Below are positions 1-12,983 of a DNA stretch of 64,000 nt, in pieces. Numbering within the stretch: the first letter of the stretch is position 1; the number at the start of each line of letters is the position of its first letter. The DNA comes from Selaginella moellendorffii (Eukaryota > Streptophyta > Lycopodiopsida > Selaginellales > Selaginellaceae): NCBI RefSeq assembly GCF_000143415.4, contig NW_003314267.1, positions 544,908 through 608,907 on the forward strand, in the 5' to 3' direction. The notes beneath the pieces are model-generated. The model did no database searches, had not been told where the DNA came from, and worked only from the letters and a program-made list of their open reading frames with translations. Position numbers and translations under genes: made by a program.

Positions 1-260
1 CTTTACCTTTGCACTTGGTCTGAGTGCTCCACGTGTCCAATCTATAAAAAAAAACCTAAAGGTACTATTGACATATTAGCCTATTACACTAAAGTTATGT
101 CCATTCACCTTCATCTCATTGGTAACCATCTATATCATAAACTCATCTCTTATGGACTAGGCCATATATCCATGAGTGGTCATTCTTTGACTATACCTTA
201 GCACCCTTAGGATGTCAAGAGACATAGAGAACACCCTTCTTAATATCCTTTTTTCAATCC
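1..260. repeat. Dispersed repeat, inverted partner of 8680-8960
   Basis: No coding potential. The stretch around 60-250 matches the reverse complement of about 8690-8890. Examples are the shared blocks 'GACCACTCAT', 'GCTAAGG', 'AGGGTGTTC' and 'GGATATTAAG' in the same order. The two arms lie about 8.4 kb apart in opposite orientation, so they are two copies of one unidentified repeat family flanking the retroelement region. Confidence 0.55.
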
Positions 261-419
261 CCACTAAGTTACACTCTGTCGTAGATACAAATCCCTGAGC
301 CATGAGTGTAACATGGTTGGACTAAAAGTTTTGACTTTGAAAGTGAGAGCAGAAGTGGAACTCTTCATGAAGGGCTTGAAGAATGAGCATGAATGATCAA
401 TAAGTGAGCCCTTAGAAAG

Positions 420-660
420 AGGCACAAGAGGATTAACACATGACATATGGAAGTGTCAAGACTAAGTCTGAGAAGGAGTCTAAAATGCAGTCCAAGTTGG
501 AGTCCAAGATGGACTTGAGATGGACCTAAGATGGAGTCCGACATGGGCACAAGATGGAGTTTGAGATGGACCTAAGATGGATTCTGAAAAGGAGTTAGAG
601 ATGGGCTTGAGATGGAGTTTGAGATAGACTCAAGATGGAGTCCAAGAAAGAGTTTGAGAT
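420..660. repeat. Degenerate minisatellite of GAGTCCAAG/AGATGGAGT type
   Basis: Irregular head-to-tail variants of 'AGATGGAGTC', 'GAGTCCAAG' and 'GAGATGGAC' fill this stretch up to the edge of the LTR that starts near 661. A matching array lies at 7666-7920, just outside the other LTR, and a scrap at about 51200-51225. It makes open frames of Glu/Ser/Lys low complexity by chance and is not a gene. Confidence 0.6.
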
Positions 661-1774
661 TATAGCACATGTGGTTTTTACCCTTTATCCTATGGTGATT
701 TACCATAGGATAACCACAAAGCAGAACTTAAGCCCTCTATGTGCCACATGTTATATGCCACGTGTCCAAAAGACAGTGGTGTGGAACCCAAATTTCAAAG
801 CCTTGGGCCATTGAATGAAGGAACAGTGCCAAACTCCTAATCTAGAAGCCAAGGAGTGAAGGAACTGGACCACAGAGTAACTCCCGAGCATATAGCTTAA
901 GGAGCGAAGGGATAGGAGCATGGAGCGACTTGGAATGGTCCTAAAGCATCCAACATCCCAATGCCAGAATCAACATGCAAAATGGAGTCAAATGGAATTT
1001 GGCGCTATTTTAGCATACCAATGGCCTAATATGAGAATATAGGTACTTCACCAATTAGCATGGTATGGAATTTGGGCTTAAACCCAAGCCTGATGTAGAA
1101 CAAGGATAGGCACACGAGTGGGAGGTAAACTATGCCTCAGGTTAGTTGGCCATACCCGACCTACCCACTATCCCTACTGTACATTTAGAACCCCCCCTGA
1201 GGAACACATGCTTTGGGCTTTCACCCCAAGCCTCCCTTAGTATCAAGAGTTAGTCTCTAGGACAAGCTCGAAACTTACTAAATATAGAATGTCCTTAAAT
1301 TGTGAATTTGGACATAGGACAAACACCGTTGTGTTTAGAACAATCTCTACATTCCATAGATATGCCAAATAAGTAAATCTAGACACTTTCGATAAATAGC
1401 ATTTGAGACCAAAATGAGACTAACACAAAGGGTATGATAGCAAGGGTGTTTGGCAAACATAGTAAGCTATCATTTAGCAAATATTGAGGGACCAAGCTCA
1501 ATATCACGGGGGTTCTTAATACTAGCAAGTGCAAGCTAGTGACACAAGTTTCTCAAACCAAACCGAATATGCTCAACAAGAAACACATAGGGTTCCTACC
1601 TTATGTTTATCCAATCTAAGTACATAGTCATTGACTAGTTTCCCAACTAGCTCAAATGGGAACTGATAATAGGTCTAGCAATACTAACCTTTTACTGTCG
1701 TGGTAGTAAGGAAAGAATATCCAAAAGGACTAGCTGACAGGTAACTTTTGATACCTAAAGTCACATTCACGATA
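661..1774 (-). repeat. 3' LTR of the LARD-like element
   Basis: Aligns collinearly with 6571-7664. Both start with GCACATG(T)GGTTTTTACCC and share blocks such as CTTTGGGCTTTCAC and TACTGTCGTGG. The plus-strand right end reads ATTCACGATA where the third copy at 9989 reads ATTCGTGACA, suggesting an ancestral TG...CA LTR. Its first bases (TATAGCACA) are mutated from TGTAGTGCACA. Confidence 0.75.
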
Positions 1775-4700
1775 CTCTCCCCCCTTACGGAAGATTAACG
1801 TCCTTGTTGATGCATACTCTAGTATATACCACCAACAAAGAAACAACTTTAGAAAAAATTCACGGTAATCACATTATGTGAAAAATGCATCAACTTAAAT
1901 GAGTTAAGGTAGCCTTTGCATCTAACGCAAATGTGCTACCAACTCAAACACCTTCCGGCCATCGCCAACAAGGAAATGACTAATGGAGTTAGTCACCCTT
2001 GTTGCTCTGGGTGTCACCCAACTTACAAAAGTGTGATATGCCCTTACCCACAGAGATATAGAGAGAAAAAATAAAGGCCCCAACCTTCCTAAGCAAAGAA
2101 ACCAAACTTGTCAGTAAAGTTTAGATAGACTACTGTAAATAGGTAGTTAAAGTTGTTTACACGGTCACACCCTTTTAACAGAATAGGAACATCGACAAAG
2201 AGGTGGGTGATATGACTAATCGACAATAGCTACCCCATGACTAAAGATTTCACCATGTATACGAAGTGCCAAAAACAATCTACTTATACTGGCTCAAACT
2301 TAAAGATCAATAGATGGACAATATCAAAGTTATAGACAATGATATCTTAAAGACATAATTATTAGTGAATAAAGCTTAGTTTAGAACACAAAAGTATTCT
2401 AAGTAAGTTATCATTCGATAAACGAGTATTAGAGTACAGGAATCACCAAGAGAAAACTCAAAGATAACACATAACTATCAAAGAATTTAAATAACATGCT
2501 AAACAACTTACAAAAGATAATTAAAAGAACACAAAGTATCATTGACTTGCAAGCACAATACTCGTGAATGTATCACCCGAAGGAAATAACATTCTAATCT
2601 ATCAAAACTAACTTGAGCAATAATAAAAAAAATAGAATGAATGCGGTAAGATCAACAAACATTCATTCATGCTAACTATTATATTAGTCAATCTGAATAG
2701 AATCTGGTCAATAATACTAAGGAATCAAAGTTGCTTAAGCAAGTGTTAACAACATCTTACTAATGTCTTAAACCCAATAGACTAATCTAAAGCAAACCAC
2801 AAAAACATGTAGTATTACGAAAAACTATAAGCCATCAAAGCAAATGACTCGAAAGATCATCAATCATCCCATTAATAAAGAGATGTATAATTATTATTAA
2901 AGAAGGAATCCACCATCCTGAAGAATAACAAATCATTCTATATCAATAATAATCAAGAAAAACTTTTTGACAAAAATAATCAACTATCCTAGATAATAGT
3001 CAATCATCACCAATGATTGCCAAATGCAAATACTAATTTCAACATCGAAGCTAAGGAGCTAAACTGCCTTCCCTAAAAACTTCTAACAAATGGACCACAA
3101 ACATGAAAACTCAAGGAACTAAAAGCTCGAAAAAGCATATAGCCAAGTCTTGTATAACAAATGATCACGAGTCTCACAAGAACTAAGTTCAATGTTAAAG
3201 AAGAAATCATAGTATAACCAATAATATCCTCCTCAACACATCTATAAGCAAAACTTCATAATACTAAAGCTAATAAAGAGCATATTTGCATCAATCCAAA
3301 AGCTACACACAATAAAGCTATGTTTAACAAGTGATCACTAAATGATCCTTCATGAATCCATCTATAGCAAGACGTAACTCGCTTTATAACAAACACAAAA
3401 AAAATCATTAACGATCAATATACTCATACTCAAATCCAACAAGGATTCAAACTTTCTAATATCAATCACTAACTCTTTTTCTCGTAAAGCTAGTATAGTC
3501 CATGACTAAATCACTTTTCAAGGAAAAGCTCAAAACTCAATCTTGACCAAGCAATCTTGTCTAAAACATAACTAACTCAACTTGCCACTCAATTAATTTG
3601 AATGTCAATACAATTGCTAACTAGTAAATGTACAAATGCTAATAACACAAAGTTATAGCCCAAATAATCAACACTATTTTCATCAAGACTAATGAAACTT
3701 AACATCAATTCTAAGGAGAGACATTTGATTTCACTTGAATTTCAATAACAACAATGTCAACGACAAGGCATCACTTCAATGCCATTAACACCATAACAAA
3801 GCTAGAAAAAAGCAAGAGTGAATCACCACTTAAAACTCTTTAGCAACCAAGCTAATTAAAGTCGAAGATACATTAGTTAGTATCTGAAACTAATCTTCCA
3901 ACAATACTCAGTTTCAGATAACACATCATCAAGGAGTGATTCACCACATCCAAGACTCAATGAAATCCAACACCACAGACTAAATATAACCAAATGACAT
4001 CATCAAAGGTAGAATTAATATGTCAACATGGAAAAACCATGCAAGTCTAACGACACGATCTTCCGCAACACTATCTGGTAAAGCAAGCCCATCATTGATA
4101 AATCTTTATTGAGCGAAGCAAGTGTTAAATAGTCCTTGACGAAGTCTACAAGTAATCACTAGTCACAAAACAACTAACAATCACTCTTCAACTTATTTTC
4201 ATAAGACTTAAACATTAAACTAATGTCATCAAGTTATATGCTTGTCCAATGTGAACATAATACCTCAGGTACGAGATATAGGAACATGAACAAGCACGAA
4301 CTAAATGACCATTCAAATCCAACTCAACCATAATAAACTCACTAATGCGTTTAGCCAATAGCTCTAAGCATACCTTGAAAAGGCTAGCTATGCATAATCA
4401 ACACTCAGTCGAAACTAAAGTGAAGACCATGAGATGGATTTATATTGGTACACAACCTCCTTAGAGATAAAGCTATAGTACAGGTACTAACATCTCAACC
4501 TCAAACAATTAAGTTGGACATCACCATCCTCAACCAAGGCGTAGGGCCACCAAAACCAAGTCAAAATCAGTGAGAGCTCACTATTTTCATAGAGTCTAAT
4601 GAAATGCAAAGTGTAACTTGCCACTAAACATAACACTACATAAGAAAAACACAAGGATCACCTTTCTAGAAAAGCGCAATAGCCACTTTTCTACACCAAC

Positions 4701-6556
4701 TTTAGACTCTATCCAACTCAATTGCTTTAGCCTCAAAAGTTAACATCTCTTTAAGGTCTAAACCAACCAAAGTCAACTCCACCCCCTTCACTAGTTTGTA
4801 CTGGCTTATGAAAATGGAATGGTTTTCGAGCCAAGTAATCAATAAATTAGTTATCGGAAAAGCCTAAAAAAATTTGTGGAAAATTTTCCATCCTAAAAAA
4901 AGAATGACTCTCCATCTAAGAATACAAATTTTTAAGACTTAACCAATTTCCTCCTACCAAAAACTTCATCCTCAACTACAACACTTTTTCCATCCAACAA
5001 TCTACTCTAAGTGCTAACAAATCAACTAACGAACTATAGCAAATGAATGCTACAACCTTTTCTAACACTTTATGGGCAAACCCTCAAGGAAACAAGGTAC
5101 CAACATAAGCTTAGTATATCATAGATCACTATTGAGAATTTAGTCAAAGCTACTATAATGCTATTATGTGCAAGTAGACTAGCTTCACTATTAACCACTT
5201 TGGGGTTAATCATCATTTAACCAAGCAACTTTGTAAACACATTACTCACTATCACATGGATTTGATATAAAAATCACAATAACTTGATCATCAATAGAGC
5301 AATACCACAAATAATGCCCATTGACATCGCTAGCACTTATGTTAGTAAAAGTGGCATTGTTATTTCGAGTGATGAGGAATTTTCCTTGGATCTTGATTTT
5401 TCAAGTCATTTTTTTTGTTAATGTATTGGCTTCATATTGGATTTTGAAGGTGATTGAAAAAGAGTGTTAGTGCAATGTGTATATCTAAAGATATGGCCTT
5501 CGTGATCAAGCCTTGGATGTTCATCTTGCATTTTGCAAATGTCAGTGTTGGATGTTAGAAAAATGGGCAAAATGTTTGATGCTTAAACGTATTATTGAGT
5601 CATGAGAATTTGTGTTGAGGTGAACTTATCATGTCACTACTACAAGGTTTATATGAGTACCAAGTGCCAACTCAATTCAACAAAATGCAATATAAATGCA
5701 CATTCCATCAATAGAGATTTTTAACACTCAATACCACTAACTTTTGTTCACATCACAGACAAGCTCATGCCACTCTCTTTCCGACCAAACTCAAAACTAA
5801 TCTAACACCAAGCTATTCAAGGAGTAATAGCAAAGTTCCCCCAAAAAGAATTGAGCATTGCAACCCAAGTCTTCAATAGCAAGCCTAGACAAAATGGTTT
5901 AGCGTTTCATTGCTATCCATCCCATGACTCACCACTTGTAAGACCATCACTTTCAACATGCATCAAGGTAAGAACTCTTGATTGCATGATGTGAACACAG
6001 GCAATGAGTCACACCTTGTTGCGAATCATCTTTCCAAGAAGAGAAGATGATTTACATGTTTGATCATTTATCCCTGATAACTCTCTTTTTGATCTTATGC
6101 TTTCCCATTGCCTTCAATCCAATCCAAAAAAAGTTTATAAGAAAGCATGGCAATGATTACTTGAACCAATGGACTACTCCCTATAATCTTGATTGGTTCA
6201 CTTATAATCATGCCTAGAAAGAATCCACTAGTGCCGTGCTAAACCAGCCTATTTGCCACTCATAGCAAACACAGGGAAGGTTTACTTTCACCCATGGTAC
6301 AAGGAACAACTCATGGAACCACTAATAGACTAATATTAATTTTGCCAACTTAAAGTGTGATCTTGAATTGCTAATATGCCTCACTCACGAGCCCAAGTGC
6401 AAACTCGTGCAAATGGAACAAAAAGGTAATTAAATTCATACCCAAGGAACGAATGCAAAGCCTTTGCACCCAAACATGTACCCACTTGGATCATAGTTTT
6501 CATCTCTACGTATGCAACGAAATTAGTCTCATTGGATAGTACTCACCAAGACGTAT

Positions 6557-6568
6557 CTTCTGATACCA
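6557..6568 (-). other. tRNA-iMet-type primer binding site
   Basis: The minus strand reads TGGTATCAGAAG two bases after the CTACA end of the LTR. The first ten bases match the canonical plant PBS TGGTATCAGAGC, complementary to the 3' end of initiator Met tRNA. It fixes the orientation of the element. Confidence 0.7.
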
Positions 6569-6570
6569 AA

Positions 6571-7664
6571 TGTAGTGCACATGGTTTTTACCCTTTATCC
6601 TATGGTGATTTACTATAGGATAACCACGAAGCAGAACCTAAACCCTCCATGTGCCACATGTCACATGCCACATAATACATGCCACATGTCCAAAGGACAG
6701 TGGTATGGAACCCGAGTTTCAAAGCCTTAGGCCACTGAACGAAGGAACGATGCCAAACTCTTAAGTTAAAAGCCAAGGAGTGAAAGAACCAAACCACAAA
6801 GTAACTCCTGAGCATACAGCCCAAGGAGCGAAGGGACAAGAGCATGGAGTGATTTGGAACAGTCCTAGAACATCCAACATCCCAATACCAGGACCAGTAT
6901 GCAAAACAGAGCCAAATGGAGTTTGGTGCTATTTCAGCATATCGGTGGTTTAATGTGAGGATATAGGTACTCCACCAACTACCATGGTATAGACCTTGGG
7001 TTTAGACCCAAGCCGGATGCAGAATAAGGACAGCCACGCAAGTGGGAGCTAGACTATACTTCAGGTTAGTCAACCATGCCCAACCTACCCACTATCCCTA
7101 CTATACATTTGGAACCCCCCACATGCCCCCTCCTTTGAGGAACACACACTTTGGGCTTTCACATCAAGCCTCCCTTAGTATCAGGAGTTAGTCTTTGGGA
7201 CAAGTTTGAAACTTACTAAATATGGAATGTCCTTAGATTACAAATTTGGATACGGGACAAACACTGTTGTGTTTAAAACAATCTTTACATTCCATAAATA
7301 TGCCAAATGAGCAAATCTAGACACTTTCCATAAATAGCATTTGGGACCAAAATAAGACTAACACAAAGGGCATGATAGCGAGAGTGTTTAGTAGACATAG
7401 TAAGTTATCATCTAATAAATATTGAGGGACCAAGCTCAATATCGCGGTGGTTCTTGATACTAGCAAGTGCAAGCTAGTGACACAAGTTTCTCAAACCAAA
7501 CTGAGTATGCTCAGCAAGAAACACATAGGGTTCTTACCTTATGTTTATCCAATCTAAGTGCATGGTCATTAACTAGTTTCTCAACTAACTCAAGTGGGAA
7601 CTGATAATAGATCCAGCAATACCGACCTTTTACTGTCGTGGCAATAAGGAAAGAATATCCGAAC
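6571..7664 (-). repeat. 5' LTR of the LARD-like element, outer end truncated
   Basis: Begins on the plus strand with TGTAGTGCAC, which is the LTR 3' end on the minus strand (GTGCACTACA). It is collinear with 661-1774 but stops at about 7664, losing the last ~95 bp present in the other copies. There it passes directly into the (GAGTC)-type minisatellite. Confidence 0.7.
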
Positions 7665-7665
7665 A

Positions 7666-7920
7666 TTTGCGACAGAGATGGAGCCAAGATGGAGTCTGAG
7701 ATGGAGTCCAAAATGGACCTAAGAGAGATGAAGTCAAAGATAGAGCCTGAGGTTGGGTCTAAGACGGAAACTGAAACTAGGACTGAGACGGAGGTAGAGA
7801 CCAAAACCAAGACCGAGATTGAGACCGAGTCTGAGTCCAAGTCTGAATCTGAGTCCAAGTCCAAGTCCGAGTCTAAGTTTGAGTTTGAATCCAAGTCCGA
7901 GTCCAAGTCCAAAGGTGAAA
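7666..7920. repeat. Minisatellite GAGTCCAAG / GAGACGGAG
   Basis: Imperfect array of 6-12-bp units (GAGTCC, AAGTCC, GAGTCT, GAGATGGAGT). It reads as Glu/Ser/Lys/Thr repeats on one strand and Asp/Ser/Leu on the other. Both open frames are composition artefacts. Confidence 0.65.
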
Positions 7921-8021
7921 GCATAAAGTGATCGTCTTCCAGACCTTAGGGGGTTTTGTGAGCTCCAAAAGTATAGTAAGGAGGACTTCAGTGGAACTAA
8001 TTTGTGTAAGCTTCTGAGTTT

Positions 8022-8076
8022 GGACTTCCCGGGAGGTCACCCAGCCCAGTACTATTCAAACCCAAGGACGCTTAAC
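8022..8076 (-). repeat. 5S rRNA-derived fragment carrying the internal promoter region
   Basis: The minus strand holds GTTAAGCGTCCTTGGG, then a short spacer, then GGGTGACCTCCCGGGAAGTC. These match in order and spacing the A box, intermediate element and C box of plant 5S rRNA genes. Sequence on both sides does not match 5S, so this is not a 5S gene but a captured piece. 5S-derived internal promoters of this kind are known from Cassandra-type TRIM retroelements. I could not delimit such an element here. Confidence 0.65.
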
Positions 8077-8679
8077 CCCAAATATCCCAAGACCCTTAAC
8101 CGATTGGAAAAGGGGGTGTACTCTTATTCATGGGCCCTTTCCCTCTATATTTGAACCCTATGGACCGTCTCTCGAGTCGTTCCCTTTGGTTGCTTACAAT
8201 TTGGCTAGGAAAGGCCAGTGTGACCAAGGAAAGGTATACCCACGTGGTGGGTGATGATATAACCATTGAAGAGTTCAAAGTTAAAGTGAATAAGGATGGA
8301 CAAGTGGGATAACTTGGTGAAGTGTTCAAAAGCCAACTTTAACTCCTCTAGGAGATCAAATGGTCAATGCTCTCAATCCAAATGTAGGTGGCACTACCTA
8401 CTTGGATACTTGGTATAGCTCATTGGAACCTCACTTTAGCCACACCTAGGGCACCTAAGGGCTTAAAGTGGGGAGAGTACCCACAAGGCTCACGTAACCA
8501 TAGTGTTTCGAAATGTTGCCCAAAAGTCTTGGATTATAAAAAAGATGAGGAGCAATCTTCTTGTGTAGTGACCAAAGATATAGTGTTTTAAAGGTCAATG
8601 GGACTTAGTGGGTAGGCCTTCGAGCCCTAACTCAATAGTGGTGTTGGCAAGCACAATTATCGATAGAAAGGGACTTAAT

Positions 8680-8960
8680 GAGAACCAAAGAAGGGATATT
8701 AAGGAAGGGTGTTCACCATATCTTTAAGCATCCTAAGATGCTAAGGTGTGGTCATGGGATGACCACTCATAAATTGATGGCCCAGTTTTGGAAAAATAGG
8801 ACTATGGTATGGGTGGTTTTGGACTACCAATGAGACAAGGGTAAATGGTCATAATCTTAGTGTAACAGATTGAGATGTCAATGGTACCTTTGGGGTGTCA
8901 GTCATGGGATCAAACATGTAAAGCACTTGGACCAAGTGCAAAGGGTGAGTGGCATAGATG
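8680..8960. repeat. Dispersed repeat, inverted partner of 1-260
   Basis: Matches the reverse complement of the window start, for example GGATATTAAGGAAGGGTGTTC and ATGACCACTCAT. No coding potential. Confidence 0.5.
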
Positions 8961-9164
8961 TTATTTAGTATGTCCCTAAGTTGGAAATAGGACTTATGAA
9001 GGTTGTGAGTAAAACTCTTCCAAATAGTCAAAGATGTGGTTAAATGACTAAAGTAGAGAGGAAAATTTAGTTGCTTACTATAGTGCATCTGAATTTGGAG
9101 CCGAACTCCAAGCCCGTTGTGCTACAAAACGAGGGTCCGGTACAATCCCATGAGCACCAGCTCC

Positions 9165-9989
9165 CTATATCCAACACCTGCACGCAAAATGGTGTTAGAT
9201 GGAGTCTAGCACTATTTTGGCATACCGGTGGCCTAATGTGAGGAGGAGGGTACCCCACTGACTAGAGTAGTATGGAGCTTGGGCTTAGACCCAAGCCAGA
9301 CGTAAAACAAGGAGTGATATAGCCTAGCGGAAGCTAAACTAATGTCTAAGGTGGTCAAACATGCATTCCAACCACTATCCCTACTATACATTTGGAACCC
9401 CCCATAGCCCCCTGCCCCCCCCCCCGTGAAGAACATGCTTTGGGCTTTCACCCCAAGCCTCCCTTAGTACCAGGAGTTAGTCTCTGGGACCAACTTGAAA
9501 CTTACTAAATATGGAATGGTACTAGATTGTGAATTTGGACATGGGACAAACACCATTGTGTTCAGGCCAACCTCTACATTTCGTAGATATGCCAAATGAG
9601 CGAATCTAGATACTTTCCATACTGAAATGAGACTAACACAAAAGGCGTGATAGCGAGGGTGTTTGGCAAACACAGTAATCTATCATCCGGTGATATTAAG
9701 GGACTAATCTCAATACGCGAGGGTTCTTGCTAAGCTAGTGCAAGACAAAACAAAAGAGAACTAACAAGTCGGGCCAAGTATGTTTGGCTAAATAGACACT
9801 TAGGAATTCCTTCCTTATGCTCATCCGGTTAAGTACAGATGCTAAGTCCAGTTTACTAACACTTGGACAAGAGGGGTTAATAAAGGGAACTAGCAGTAGC
9901 AACCTCCTACCGTCGTGGCAGTAAGGAAAAAGTGCCCATAAGGAGTAACTGACAAATATCTTTCAATACCCGAAGTCACATTCGTGACA
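9165..9989 (-). repeat. Third, 5'-truncated copy of the LARD-type LTR
   Basis: Collinear with the inner two thirds of the 661-1774 LTR: shared blocks GCAAAATGG, GGCCTAATGTGAG, CATGCTTTGGGCTTTCACCCC and CGTCGTGGCAGTAAGGAAA. It ends ATTCGTGACA, probably the authentic LTR terminus. No second LTR is seen nearby, so it is a solo or broken LTR. Confidence 0.65.
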
Positions 9990-12980
9990 CTTACACTCTG
10001 GCAATTATATGTTTTGAAGCCCCTACATGCCCCCCCTGGGCTCTCACCATTTTTGGCATCCCATTCTAAGGAACCTAGGCCCAATCTACTGCAGAGGATG
10101 CTTCAAACTACAACTCAAGGTGCATGCGCACCACAATTTCTAATCTGGACATTTTCCAATTCACTTGCTATTACTATGGAAATCCTTGTTGGTTTTTTCT
10201 CCTCTGCTTAGTGATATGCTTAAACTTAGCAGGTAGCCTTGCCTGACCTGATGGTAGCCTTGCCACTTAATGAAACCCACCATGCACATGTGCACATTAG
10301 TCCACCAAAGTGTCAATACACATAAGGGAGTTCAGCCAACCAGATGAAAGTCACCATGGACAGCCAAGTGCACACCCTACATTGGGCAAGAGAGGCTGAA
10401 TATAAGGTCATTCAGGCAGGCATGCCCTTGGGACTAGCCCTTGTCAGCAAGTCATATTCAAACTGATGATTCATAGAATTCTTCAATTCACATCAGCATA
10501 AGAAACATCAGCTCAAGAATACTTTGAACCTTGTTCTCAAAAAAAGAAAGTTATGTGTATGCTCGATTGTTATACAACCTGCTTGATTTGTGCAGGAAGT
10601 TGCAGAAAAAATGAAAGACAAAGTCAATGAAGATTCAATTTTGTTCAGGTACTAAAGGCAACACTAGGGAAACAACACTTGGACAAAATGTGAGTGACCA
10701 TGTGTGAGGCAATGCTGGAGAGACAACACTCTAAAGGCATTGTATGGAGGTAACACATAGAAACACTTGGAGGTAATATAGAAAGACAACATTAGAAACA
10801 CTTTGAGTAAATGCATGGTAGCAATAATGGACACAATAATAGAGGTAAGACTTAGAGGCAAAGAAAATGCATGGAGGTAACAACGGTGGCAACAAGAGAG
10901 GTGACACATGGAAGTAATATATAGAGGTTGTTGTTCTTGAGATAGTTTCACTTGAGAGTTTCACTTTGTATTTTTTAGACTTTAATGGACAGGGGAATAA
11001 ATATATATACATTACATCAAATCTTATCCCTTAAACATTCATTTTGCATGGTTAATAGTATAAGTAGATGAGATGTTTACATGATAGTTGGTAAAAAGTT
11101 TTTAGAAATCTAAACATTCACACTTAGGTTTTATTTTAAAGTTACTTTTATAAACATTTCTTTTGTTATTTAGAAGAAGATCTTCATTGTCCCTATTTGT
11201 TGTATATGTCGACAATTTAATTAATGTTTTCTTTCAATAACTTCCCACTTTTGTATGTGTTAAAATTTTCAATGCATACTTTCTAATGTGGTTTGGAATC
11301 TTGATTTAATATGCAATGTAAGGATTTCCTTCAGTTGGACTTGTATTTCATTGTGTTTGGAGTTTTATTGTGAAGGACAGGACTGCCTATTCCAAGAAGA
11401 ATTGAGTCTTGACAACCAAATACTTGTGGTGTCATGTGATCTATTACTTGTGCCTTTGCAGTCAAAATGCCAAGTGGAGTAGGCATTTGAACAGACTAAT
11501 CTTTAACTAGGATGGGTTCTATTAGCATTTGCAATTGCATTTGACCTTGTCATCCATCCAAAACTTGAAGCACAAACTCTACTTTATTGAGATTATATAG
11601 CTCTTCAAGGTTGATCACTATAGAATTAAAAGGCCTAGAATGTTTTAGTGTCTTTGTATATCTAGAACCATGTCACACTTGGTATCTTGGAAGTTCCTCT
11701 ATACATATTCTCCTTTTGTGTTCCAGATAGCAATAGCATATGACCTTCCTATTTAGTATACAATGTAAAGCCTAATATGACTCATGAAGTTCCTCCTTGA
11801 CAATGTTGATTATGACATTTTATTGTTATGGTTGAAATTCAAAATGTTTTGCAATAATAAATCTTGCCTTTGGGATGTTAACAATGGTGAATTTTGGCTC
11901 GTGCATGTCATCCATGCTTATTCCTACCCGCTTGATATACATCATCTTTTGGTTTCCACTCAAACCACTCTAATCTGACGTGATTATGATTTTTTGAGGA
12001 ATTATATTGAAGTTTGGAGCATTAGCTGCACGTTTCTTTGTGCTTCCTAGTGTACCACTCCTATTATAAAACTTCTGCAAACTTGGACTTGAATTACCTC
12101 TAAAAACAATTTGTAATTCATGCATAATTATTAGTTCCTTTGACATATCTTGAGAGCACTGGTTGTACCAATTTCTTTATAGCACTCCAACTTGAGACAA
12201 AGGAAACAGATGGGAACAGTTCAAGACAAGATTTATCTATCTTACCCAGGATGGGAATAGTCAAAGACAAGATGTATCCAGGTCTCTTGTGTTGTTTGCA
12301 TGGAGTTTTTTCATTCCGCCAGACAATTTACACACGCATTTGTGCAAACTTTGGAGTGGCAATGGCTTTTGCAACTATAAAAACCTCCAGCTTTGGGCCT
12401 GAATCGGGCCTGAATTCATCCAGCTAAGTGTTTTTTAAATACTTCTAAGCAAAATTCTTTTGAGATATATATGGCTTGACAGCGTGAAGGAAATATTTAA
12501 CAAGAAACAGTGCTGGCAAAACCTGAGTGCCATTTGTTTGCAGACTGATATCCATTCCAGTTGAAGAATCTCAGTGCTTCAACCTAGTACACAAAGCTAC
12601 AAGTCAGCCCAAAGAGAGTACCTTCCCGAAAAGCTTATTGACCTCCCATCTGAACAAGGAAGTCCTGCGAACTCGGAAACAGCGTTAAGCCGTTGCTTGG
12701 TCTGCTGCCTTCACCTCCAAGTCCGCGACAGCGTTAAGCCGTTTCGCTCCTCACCATCTGACTCCAAGTACAACTCGGCCCCTTGCCAGGAAATCGCGAT
12801 TCTGGTTAGCCAGCCCAGGATCCGCTGCACAGCAGTGAGTGCATCCTGAACTGGCATGCAAGAAGAAGATAACCTTCTTATACTCGGGGATCCCCCCAGA
12901 TCGCCCTGAGCAAGCAGCTCTAGAGTCTTTTTTCTGTTTATGTAAGTTTTCGTTGTTTAATCACAAACTTAACTTTTTCT
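9990..12980. other. Gene-free stretch
   Basis: No open frame with convincing coding character. At 10660-10920 there are loosely repeated units of the type GGAGGTAACA(C/A)..AG(A)AACA. The rest looks like unannotated decayed repeat or intergenic DNA. Short open frames of 60-95 codons here have no recognisable domain. Confidence 0.5.
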
Positions 12981-12983
12981 AGT

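Larger units (their letters stand above)
661..7664 (-). mobile_element. Non-autonomous LTR retrotransposon (LARD-like), minus strand
   Basis: Two direct repeats of about 1.1 kb (661-1774 and 6571-7664) bracket about 4.8 kb with no open frame over about 60 codons on either strand. Next to the right repeat, at 6557-6568, the minus strand reads TGGTATCAGAAG, a primer binding site of initiator-Met tRNA type, so the right repeat is the 5' LTR and the element runs leftwards. A purine-rich tract (minus strand, 1775-1788, AAGGGGGGAGAG) abuts the left repeat, as expected for a polypurine tract. An element with good termini but no gag or pol must be mobilised by an autonomous partner, as known for LARDs. 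The two repeats have diverged at many sites, so the insertion is old. Confidence 0.75.

Noticed and set aside
7511-7931. Overlapping open frames of 137 and 97 codons on opposite strands
   Set aside because: Both read the GAGTCC-type minisatellite as Asp/Ser or Glu/Ser/Lys repeats; no non-repetitive coding sequence.
8022-8076. A functional 5S rRNA gene
   Set aside because: Only about 55 of about 120 bases match, with no match on either side and no T-run terminator in place.
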